A stretch of DNA of 6,013 nt from Rhizobiaceae bacterium (lineage in GTDB: Bacteria; Pseudomonadota; Alphaproteobacteria; Rhizobiales; Rhizobiaceae): NCBI GenBank assembly GCA_020696915.1, contig JAJFMR010000197.1:1-6013 (forward strand), given 5' to 3'. Both the position numbers and the translations under genes were made by a program. Below the pieces are notes generated by a model. That model was not told where the DNA came from and did no database searches. It saw nothing but the letters and a program-made list of their open reading frames with translations. This document shows, piece by piece, positions 1 to 6,013 of this stretch (positions within the stretch are counted from its first letter, which is position 1; every line of letters starts with the position of its first letter).

Positions 1-10
1 GTGCCTTGGC

Positions 11-1222
11 TCACAGGCGCTTGAAGGCGACCACCGCATTGGTGCCCCCGAATGCGAAAGCGTTGCTCATCGCCGCCCGCACCTGGCGAGGGCGCGCAAT
101 GTTGGGGGTCACGTCGAGGTCGCATTCGGGATCGCGCTCGCGGTAGCCCACCGTCGGGGGCACGACGCCATCCTTCAGCGCCATCACGCAGGCAATGGCC
201 TCGACCGCTCCGGAGGCACCCATGCAATGGCCGTGCATCGACTTGGTCGAGGAGACCGAAAGATGATCGGCGGCTTTCCCGAATGCCATGCGGATGGCTG
301 CCGTTTCGACCTGGTCGTTGGCCTTCGTGCCGGTGCCGTGCGCGTTGACATAGTCGACGTCACCGGGTGCCAGGTCGGCGTCGGCCAGACAGTTTCGCAT
401 GGCGGCTGCGGGCCCCTCCAGGGTCGGCGAGACGATGTCGCCGGCGTCTGCCGAAAGGCCCGAACCGGCGAACTCGGCAAGGATCGGGGCGCCGCGGGCC
501 TGCGCATGCTCGTAGCTCTCGAGCACGGCGATACCGGCGCCTTCGCCGATGATGAGCCCGTCGCGATCGGCCGAGAACGGCCGGCAGGCTTCCCGGGCGA
601 GCGCCCGCATGGCTTCCCAGCCCTTCACGATTCCGTAGATGAGCGGCGCGTCGGCGCCGCCGGCGACCATGACATCGGCACGCCCGAGCCGGATCTGGTC
701 GGCGGCGGCGGCGAACGCGTGGTTGGACGAGGCGCAAGCCGAGGTGATCCCGAACGACGGTCCCCGCAGCCCGTACTGTATGCCGACCTGCCCCGTCGGC
801 GCCGACGGCATCCCCCTGGGGATCGCAAAGACGTTGACGCGCTGCCGGTTGCGCAGGAACAGATCCCGATAACCCTCCTCGAAGCTCTCGACGCCGAAAA
901 TCCCGACCCCGATGATGGTGCCGATGCGGGTCGGATCGGCGCTGTCTGCGGTAATGCCGGACTGGGCGATGGCCTCGCCCGCAGCGATCACGGCAAGCAA
1001 GCTGAAGCGGTCCATGGTCGACAGGCGCCGGTGCTCGATGCCGTGTTCGGGAAGCTCCCTGATCTCCGCTCCGATGCGGTGCCGCGCGTCGCCGAGCGGC
1101 CGTCCCTCGATGGTGCCGATGCCGCAGCGGCCGGCCCGCATCGAGCTCCAGATTTCCGGAACGGAGTTGCCCAGCGAGCAGATGCCTCCGAGGCCGGTGA
1201 CGACGACCCTACGGCGCTGCAT
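11..1222 (-). CDS. NodE-like beta-ketoacyl-[acyl carrier protein] synthase
   Basis: This 403-residue protein is a KAS II-type condensing enzyme that would extend an acyl chain held on an acyl carrier protein by decarboxylative condensation with malonyl-ACP in the cytoplasm. The thiolase fold is complete. The nucleophile Cys163 lies in TSACASSNHA, His295 in NAHGTGTKAND, Lys327 and His332 in STKSMHGHCMGASG, and the glycine-rich FGGTNA is near the C-terminus (residues 391-396). The whole length, including the STMDRFSLLAVIAAGEA stretch (68-84) and the DCDLDVTPN-like stretch (368-374), closely resembles rhizobial NodE as I remember it, more than housekeeping FabF. The start ATG directly follows the TGA of the upstream acyl carrier protein and has only a weak Shine-Dalgarno, so translation is probably coupled. 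It may be a true NodE or a chromosomal paralogue making another special fatty acid. The enzyme class is secure; the specific product is not. Confidence 0.93.
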   Translation of the reverse strand: MQRRRVVVTGLGGICSLGNSVPEIWSSMRAGRCGIGTIEGRPLGDARHRIGAEIRELPEHGIEHRRLSTMDRFSLLAVIAAGEAIAQSGITADSADPTRIGTIIGVGIFGVESFEEGYRDLFLRNRQRVNVFAIPRGMPSAPTGQVGIQYGLRGPSFGITSACASSNHAFAAAADQIRLGRADVMVAGGADAPLIYGIVKGWEAMRALAREACRPFSADRDGLIIGEGAGIAVLESYEHAQARGAPILAEFAGSGLSADAGDIVSPTLEGPAAAMRNCLADADLAPGDVDYVNAHGTGTKANDQVETAAIRMAFGKAADHLSVSSTKSMHGHCMGASGAVEAIACVMALKDGVVPPTVGYRERDPECDLDVTPNIARPRQVRAAMSNAFAFGGTNAVVAFKRL

Positions 1223-1480
1223 TCAGGTGTTTTTCTGCTCGATCAGGGTGCGGACCGCCGCAGTCAGGTCGCCGATGGTCTGGAGATGGCTCCAGGCTTC
1301 GACGGTATTCATCTCGATCTCTATCCCGTAGGTCTCCTCGATGTCGAAAATGATCTCCGTCAGTTCGAGCGAATGGATGCCGAGGGACGAGAGTTCCGTG
1401 TCCGGCGTGATCTCTCCGATCTTGGGATCCGCATGCGCCCTGATGTGTGCAAGAACGCCATCGTCGATCTGGTCCGTCAT
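1223..1480 (-). CDS. NodF-like acyl carrier protein
   Basis: This is an 85-residue acidic acyl carrier protein. Ser37 in LGIHSLELTE is the expected attachment site for 4'-phosphopantetheine, at the start of helix II. The following IIFDIEETYGIEIEMNT and the EAW-LQTIGDL stretch (residues 61-72) match the NodF pattern as I recall it, where IEMNTAEAWSDLQ is typical. The residue before the serine is His (codon CAT) rather than the usual Asp (GAT), a tolerated but uncommon variant. Its gene is immediately upstream of the NodE-like synthase, which suggests that it carries the substrate of that enzyme. GAGGA four bases before the ATG supports the start. It is not the long-chain AcpXL of lipid A synthesis, whose sequence differs, and the product it helps to make is unknown. 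Confidence 0.92.
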   Translation of the reverse strand: MTDQIDDGVLAHIRAHADPKIGEITPDTELSSLGIHSLELTEIIFDIEETYGIEIEMNTVEAWSHLQTIGDLTAAVRTLIEQKNT

Positions 1481-1663
1481 TACGTCCTCTTCCGGAAGAG
1501 CCGCATCCCGGTACGACCGGGCGGTACTTCTTCGAGCCCGCGAGATTGCATGGCAACCAGCCGGCGAAATCCATCTTTAGGAACCAAAACGCCATGAGGC
1601 AACAGCGGGGCTCGACAAGTCCAGGCATCTGACCGACGATCAGCCGAAAGGTTCTTAAGGCAA
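1481..1663. promoter_or_regulatory. Divergent spacer between the ACP gene and ureD
   Basis: The 183 bases between two divergent starts must hold the promoter of the ACP/synthase pair and probably that of ureD. I see no convincing -35/-10 pair, sigma-54 site or nod box. Visible elements are the 14-base palindrome next to the ACP start, two CGGTAC copies (1509-1514 and 1522-1527), and an imperfect inverted pair, TTAGGAACC (1577-1585) and GGTTCTTAA (1650-1658), that matches at eight of nine positions. The second arm overlaps the ureD ribosome binding region. Confidence 0.5.
1485..1500 (-). promoter_or_regulatory. ACP ribosome binding site overlapped by a perfect palindrome
   Basis: On the minus strand GAGGA (1485-1489) stands four bases before the ACP start codon. 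Bases 1487-1500 read CTCTTCCGGAAGAG, a perfect 14-base palindrome that overlaps the Shine-Dalgarno. In RNA it could fold into a five-pair stem with a CCGG loop, tying up part of the ribosome binding site. In DNA it could be a dimeric operator. Neither role is shown by the sequence alone. Confidence 0.5.
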
Positions 1664-2503
1664 ATGCTGGTTGCGGCCGGGCACGCGGCACTACTCTCCT
1701 CGCAACGCGTGGCCGCATCCGCGACGCTTGCCGCCGCCCGTTCCGGCGGGCGGACCCGGCTGGCCCGGCTCTTCCAGGAAGGTGCCGCGAAAATCCGCAT
1801 GCCTTGCGTGGCGAGCGACCCGCTCGAGGCGGTGCTGATCAACACGGCGGGCGGGCTGACCGGCGGCGACCGCATCGGCTGGAACATCGAGGCGGGCGCC
1901 GGCGCCTCCGTTTCGGTCACCACCCAGGCCTGCGAGAAGCTTTACCGGGCGGCGTCCGGACGCGCCGAATCCTCCATCGCACTGGTCGCGGGCGAGGGCG
2001 CCCGCATCGCCTGGCTGCCGCAGGAAACCATCGTCTACGATGGCTCTGCATTCGTCAGGCGGCTGCAGGTCGACCTGGCGGCCAGGGCCGAGGTGCTGAT
2101 CGTCGAGGCGACGATCTTCGGCCGCCGGGCCATGGGAGAAAAAGTCGGACGCGCCGATTTCCACGATTCGTGGCTGGTGCGGCAGCACGGCCGGGTAATC
2201 CATGCCGAGGCGTTCCGCCTCGGTCCCGAAACAGGCGAGGCACTGCTTCGTCCAGCCGTCGCCGGCGGGGCCGGCGCGGTTGCCACCGTTCTCCTGGTCG
2301 CCGAACGCGCCGGGTCGTCTCTGGAGGCCGCCCGGGACATCGTCGGAGCGGCCGGCGGCGCCAGCGCGTGGAGCGTTGCGGGAACTGGCAAGCTTCTTGC
2401 GAGACTGTCCGCCGAGGACGGCTACGGCTTGCGGCAGCGTCTGGTGCCGCTCGTCGGCCTGCTCAACGGACGGGCAGGGCTGCCTGGAATTTGGTCGCTT
2501 TAG
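1664..2503 (+). CDS. ureD: Urease accessory protein UreD
   Basis: UreD (called UreH in some species) binds the urease apoprotein and, with UreF and UreG, forms the complex that loads nickel into the active site. The 279 residues have the family landmarks in order: GGRTRLARLFQEGAAKIRMP (28-47), NTAGGLTGGDRIGW (60-73), TTQACEKLYRA (86-96), WLPQETIVYDG (117-127), a GRRAMGE motif (153-159), and a C-terminal LPGIW that recalls the LPRVW ending common in the family. The length is normal. The start is the first ATG in the frame that leaves the conserved N-terminus intact. AAGG lies only three bases before it and AAAGG twelve bases before, so initiation may not be strong. It is the first gene of the plus-strand urease cluster, with ureA 19 bases downstream. 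The identification is secure; the exact start is slightly less so. Confidence 0.95.
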   Translation: MLVAAGHAALLSSQRVAASATLAAARSGGRTRLARLFQEGAAKIRMPCVASDPLEAVLINTAGGLTGGDRIGWNIEAGAGASVSVTTQACEKLYRAASGRAESSIALVAGEGARIAWLPQETIVYDGSAFVRRLQVDLAARAEVLIVEATIFGRRAMGEKVGRADFHDSWLVRQHGRVIHAEAFRLGPETGEALLRPAVAGGAGAVATVLLVAERAGSSLEAARDIVGAAGGASAWSVAGTGKLLARLSAEDGYGLRQRLVPLVGLLNGRAGLPGIWSL

Positions 2504-2522
2504 TGTCGGTGGGGACGGCTGG

Positions 2523-2825
2523 ATGCAACTGACGCCTCGCGAAAAGGACAAGCTGCTGGTGGCAATGGCTGCAGTGGTCGCCCGCCGCCGGCTGGAGCGC
2601 GGCGTCAGGCTGAACTATCCCGAGGCGATAGCCCTGATCAGCGACTTCGTGGTCGAGGGCGCCCGGGACGGGTGTTCGGTTGCCGAGCTGATGGAGGCCG
2701 GCGCCCATGTGGTGACGCGTGACCAGGTCATGGAGGGGGTCGCCGAAATGATCCGGGACGTGCAGGTCGAGGCGACCTTTCCGGATGGCACCAAGCTGGT
2801 GACCGTACACGAACCCGTGCGGTGA
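2523..2825 (+). CDS. ureA: Urease subunit gamma UreA
   Basis: This is the 100-residue gamma subunit, the smallest structural chain of the cytoplasmic nickel urease (UreABC trimer of heterotrimers). It begins MQLTPREKDKLL and contains the family motifs ARRRLERGVRLNYPEAIALI (20-39), VAELMEAG (53-60) and VEATFPDGTKLVTVH (82-96). The open frame extends further upstream, but family length and the GGGGA seven bases before this ATG fix the start here. ureD ends 19 bases upstream. Its own stop codon overlaps the ribosome binding site of ureB, so the two subunits are probably made in a coupled way. Nothing is unusual in the protein. Confidence 0.97.
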   Translation: MQLTPREKDKLLVAMAAVVARRRLERGVRLNYPEAIALISDFVVEGARDGCSVAELMEAGAHVVTRDQVMEGVAEMIRDVQVEATFPDGTKLVTVHEPVR

Positions 2826-2830
2826 GGAGG
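2824..2830 (+). promoter_or_regulatory. ureB ribosome binding site
   Basis: GAGGAGG overlaps the ureA stop codon (2823-2825) and stands nine bases before the ATG at 2840. It decides the ureB start in favour of 2840 over the in-frame GTG at 2822, which would add six residues (MRRPAF) before the conserved MIPGEI. Confidence 0.8.
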
Positions 2831-2839
2831 CCCGCCTTC

Positions 2840-3145
2840 ATGATCCCCGGAGAAATCATCACGCAGGCCGGCGATATCGAACTCAATGCCGGGCGAGCCG
2901 CTTCGAAACTGAGGGTCGCCAATACCGGCGACCGTCCGATCCAGGTCGGCAGCCATTATCATTTCCACGAGACGAACCCCGCCCTCCGGTTCGACCGCGA
3001 CAGCGCCCGCGGAATGCGTCTCGACATCCCGGCCGGCACCGCGGTCCGCTTCGAGCCCGGCCAGGAACGCGACGTCACGCTGGTCCCGCTGGGCGGCGCC
3101 CGCGCCGTCTACGGCTTCCGTCAACGGATAATGGGCGAGCTCTGA
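2840..3145 (+). CDS. ureB: Urease subunit beta UreB
   Basis: This is the 101-residue beta subunit, which packs with UreA and UreC in the urease complex. It has the expected beginning MIPGEI and the highly conserved GSHYHFHETNPALRFDR (37-53), ARGMRLDIPAGTAVRFEPGQ (56-75) and VYGFRQRIMGEL (90-101). It begins 14 bases after the ureA stop with a strong ribosome binding site. Downstream the usual ureABC order is broken: the next gene, on the other strand, converges on it with only 45 bases between stops, and ureC starts 740 bases later. No hairpin followed by a T-run lies after the stop, so transcripts may read through. Confidence 0.97.
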   Translation: MIPGEIITQAGDIELNAGRAASKLRVANTGDRPIQVGSHYHFHETNPALRFDRDSARGMRLDIPAGTAVRFEPGQERDVTLVPLGGARAVYGFRQRIMGEL

Positions 3146-3190
3146 TCGATGGCTGCCTACCTGCCGGAATCCCCTTTGGCCGCGGCCTGC
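3146..3190. other. Convergent spacer between ureB and the exported-protein gene
   Basis: These 45 bases separate two convergent stop codons. They contain the ten-base palindrome GGCCGCGGCC (3178-3187), but no loop and no T-run on either strand, so I see no intrinsic terminator here. Confidence 0.4.
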
Positions 3191-3667
3191 TCAGTCGGGC
3201 TTCTGGGCGGCCGCATAGATGACGACCGCGTCGTTCGCCGCGACGTCGACTGCCAGCACGTCGCGTATCAGAAGCGAGCGCGAGTCGATGGCGTGGAACA
3301 GCATGGCATTGCCTTCGATTTCCTGGCGCAGTTCGTCGATATCGGCTTCATGCCGGGCAATCGCCTCGCGGATCGCCGGGGGCGCGCTGCCCTGCGCGGC
3401 ATCCGGAAGGTAGACGATCTCCAGCTTGCCGACGTTCGAAATCTTGCGCACCGTGGCGATGGCATCCTGGGTCTTTTCGATCGCCGCGACGACCTTGCGT
3501 GCCTCCTCGCCGGCGCTCGACTGCTGCTCCTCGACCTCCGACCCGATGATCGTGTCGATGGCCTGCTCGCTGTCGAGCCCCTGCGCGAAGTTGGGAGGCG
3601 TGGCCGTTATCAGGGCAAGACAGGCAAGGGCGGTGATGCGCTGCGGCGCCGTGGGTCCAATCGTCAT
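3191..3667 (-). CDS. Predicted exported protein of unknown function
   Basis: I do not recognise this 158-residue protein. Residues 1-30 look like a signal peptide: a short region ending in Arg10, a hydrophobic core ITALACLALITA (11-22), and a possible cleavage site around PPNFAQ (24-29). The mature part begins with a polar, Glu/Gln-rich helix-like stretch (about 33-75), followed by KLEIVYLPDA (81-90), a charged helical segment around EAIARHEADIDELRQEIEGN (101-120), and a hydrophobic, probably beta-strand C-terminus (VLAVDVAANDAVVIYAAA, 138-155). It has one Cys, in the signal region, and no clear lipobox. AAAGGA eight bases before the ATG fixes the start; the frame stays open to 3913 upstream, but those codons lack support. 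It lies antisense between ureB and ureC. A periplasmic role, perhaps linked to urea or nickel supply, is only a guess from position. Confidence 0.72.
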   Translation of the reverse strand: MTIGPTAPQRITALACLALITATPPNFAQGLDSEQAIDTIIGSEVEEQQSSAGEEARKVVAAIEKTQDAIATVRKISNVGKLEIVYLPDAAQGSAPPAIREAIARHEADIDELRQEIEGNAMLFHAIDSRSLLIRDVLAVDVAANDAVVIYAAAQKPD

Positions 3668-3675
3668 GGCAAGCG

Positions 3676-3681
3676 TCCTTT
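3676..3681 (-). promoter_or_regulatory. Ribosome binding site of the exported-protein gene
   Basis: On the minus strand AAAGGA stands eight bases before the ATG at 3667. With the signal peptide that begins there, it selects this start over the upstream in-frame codons reaching 3913. Confidence 0.65.
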
Positions 3682-3807
3682 GGGCCTTGGCTTGCGGGCA
3701 GAACGCATCGCAGCCGGGTGGGTTCCGGGCCGCGCGGCGTCGGAGCCGGGGAGGCCGGAACACTGAAGCAATTCCACCAAAAGTACGCAGCGCTTGTGCG
3801 TCCGGAA

Positions 3808-3853
3808 TTGCGAGAAAACAGGAAGATAGAGCATTGCCGCAATTTTGCGAGAA
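3808..3853 (+). repeat. Nine-base direct repeat TTGCGAGAA
   Basis: TTGCGAGAA occurs at 3808-3816 and again at 3845-3853, start to start 37 bases. The second copy forms the end of the loop of the hairpin at 3829-3865. The pair could be regulator half-sites or chance; the sequence alone does not decide. Confidence 0.4.
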
Positions 3854-3865
3854 GCGGAAATGCTC
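3829..3865 (+). promoter_or_regulatory. Long imperfect hairpin upstream of ureC
   Basis: The arms GAGCATTGCCGC (3829-3840) and GCGGAAATGCTC (3854-3865) are complementary at 11 of 12 positions, with one G/A mismatch, around a 13-base loop (3841-3853). The structure ends five bases before the ureC Shine-Dalgarno. No T-run follows on either strand, so it is not an intrinsic terminator. It could stabilise or mark a processing site in the ureC mRNA, regulate its translation, or be a protein-binding inverted repeat in DNA. Confidence 0.6.
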
Positions 3866-3870
3866 CAGCA

Positions 3871-3876
3871 GGAGGA
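3871..3876 (+). promoter_or_regulatory. ureC ribosome binding site
   Basis: GGAGGA stands nine bases before the ATG at 3886 and fixes the ureC start there. The frame is open for a further 56 codons upstream, but those codons have no family support. Confidence 0.8.
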
Positions 3877-3885
3877 GAGAGCGGC

Positions 3886-5598
<1,713 letters not shown>

Positions 5599-5600
5599 GG

Positions 5601-6013
5601 ATGCAGAGGATGCTGCGCGCCAGAACTTTCATCCGCGCCGAGGACCTCGCCGCCGATGGCGGCCGGACGGCTCCTTTCGACCTTGCAGTGCTTGCCCATG
5701 ACGAACGCCACCTCAGGCGAAAGCTGATCAGGCTTACGCGCGGCGACGGCATCCTGGTGGACCTGCCCGAAGCCGTCATGCTCCGTCACGGCGACGTGCT
5801 CGTTCTCGAAGACGGCCGCCATGCCGGGATTGCTGCCGCCAGCGAGGCGCTTCTGGAGGTGAGAGGCCGCGACGCGCTGCATCTTGCCGAACTTGCCTGG
5901 CACATCGGCAACCGCCATCTGTCGGCCCGCATCGAGGCGGCACGCATCCTGATCCTGCGCGATCACGTGCTGCGGGCCATGCTGGAAGGGCTGGGAGCCG
6001 TGGTGTCGGACGT
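5601..6013 (+). CDS. ureE: Urease accessory protein UreE, 5' part (runs off the window)
   Basis: UreE is the nickel chaperone that delivers metal to the UreDFG-urease complex. The 137 residues in the window show the peptide-binding N-terminal domain and the start of the metal-binding domain: DERHLRRKLIRLTRGDGILVDL (34-55), a GDVLVLEDG stretch (64-72), then AELAWHIGNRHLSARIE (96-112) with the conserved interfacial nickel ligand His106, and RDHVLRAMLEGLGA (120-133). The rest, including any His-rich tail, lies beyond the right edge. The start could be ATG 5601, two bases after the ureC stop, or ATG 5610 (MLRARTF...). The latter has AGAGG, but directly abutting it, so I prefer 5601 with coupling to ureC. 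ureF and ureG are expected next but cannot be seen. Confidence 0.92.
   Translation, partial: MQRMLRARTFIRAEDLAADGGRTAPFDLAVLAHDERHLRRKLIRLTRGDGILVDLPEAVMLRHGDVLVLEDGRHAGIAAASEALLEVRGRDALHLAELAWHIGNRHLSARIEAARILILRDHVLRAMLEGLGAVVSD

Larger units (their letters stand above)
3668..3885. promoter_or_regulatory. Divergent spacer and ureC leader
   Basis: The 218 bases between the minus-strand exported-protein gene and ureC start GC-rich (3668-3765) and become clearly more AT-rich from about 3766 to 3865, as expected for promoter DNA. No -35/-10 pair convinces me on either strand. The AT-rich half holds a nine-base direct repeat, a seven-base inverted repeat (AATTGCG at 3806-3812, CGCAATT at 3838-3844) and a long hairpin next to the ureC ribosome binding site. 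The ureC frame is open through 3718-3885, but that stretch does not resemble UreC. Confidence 0.5.

Noticed and set aside
227..1597. Plus-strand open frame of 456 codons across the ACP and synthase genes
   Set aside because: It is antisense to two clear genes with catalytic motifs, has no ribosome binding site, and its Asp/Arg/Gly-rich product has no family look. It is a shadow of GC-rich coding DNA.
1481..1663. A nod box upstream of the NodF-like gene
   Set aside because: ATCCAT at 1569-1574 and AACCAAAAC nearby recall pieces of a nod box, but the ATC-N9-GAT spacing and the rest of the 47-base consensus are missing.
1691..2551. Minus-strand open frame of 286 codons over ureD
   Set aside because: It is antisense to ureD, whose family motifs are clear along the whole length.
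2822..2839. GTG start for ureB overlapping the ureA stop
   Set aside because: UreB proteins begin MIPGE, and the ribosome binding site GAGGAGG is correctly spaced only for ATG 2840.
3178..3187. Terminator at the GGCCGCGGCC palindrome after ureB
   Set aside because: There is no room for a loop and no T-run on either strand.
3618..3622. Lipoprotein signal at the Cys of the exported protein
   Set aside because: The residues before Cys16 are Ala-Leu-Ala, a poor lipobox, and the Cys falls inside the hydrophobic core rather than at its end.
3149..3766. Plus-strand open frame of 205 codons between ureB and ureC
   Set aside because: It is antisense to the exported-protein gene, which has a signal peptide and a ribosome binding site; the plus-strand product is Arg/Asp/Gly-rich shadow-like sequence.
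3718..3885. N-terminal extension of UreC by 56 residues
   Set aside because: The family begins close to the motif at MFGPTIGD, and the strong ribosome binding site at 3871 selects ATG 3886.

Overview
The window is GC-rich and looks like chromosomal DNA of an alphaproteobacterium, most likely of the order Rhizobiales (Mesorhizobium/Rhizobium-like). Two things point there: the urease proteins are of the type with separate gamma, beta and alpha subunits (UreA, UreB, UreC), and the left-hand gene pair closely resembles rhizobial NodE and NodF. No species can be named from the sequence alone.

Layout. On the minus strand (11-1480) a small acyl carrier protein is followed directly, TGA then ATG, by a beta-ketoacyl-ACP synthase. 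Both resemble the NodF/NodE pair that makes specialised fatty acyl chains. A 183-base divergent spacer (1481-1663) separates them from a plus-strand urease cluster: ureD (1664-2503), ureA (2523-2825), ureB (2840-3145), ureC (3886-5598) and the 5' part of ureE (5601 to the window end). ureF and ureG would be expected just beyond the right edge. Between ureB and ureC lies a minus-strand gene (3191-3667) for a predicted exported protein of unknown function. It is followed by a 218-base leader (3668-3885) with a long imperfect hairpin just upstream of the ureC ribosome binding site.

How the genes work together. UreA, UreB and UreC form the nickel urease that hydrolyses urea to ammonia and carbamate. 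UreD is the scaffold on which UreF and UreG assemble, and UreE supplies nickel. All metal ligands and catalytic residues expected in UreC are present, so the enzyme should be functional. The ACP/ketosynthase pair has no obvious link to urea metabolism and is probably a separate transcription unit reading the other way.

The urease genes themselves are ordinary. The points worth a second look are the NodFE-like pair without a recognisable nod box, its ACP with His instead of Asp before the phosphopantetheine serine, a perfect palindrome overlapping that ACP's ribosome binding site, the antisense exported-protein gene splitting the urease cluster, and the hairpin and repeats in the ureC leader. 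I see no CRISPR array, RNA gene, insertion sequence or clear intrinsic terminator. No unmistakably new system is visible.
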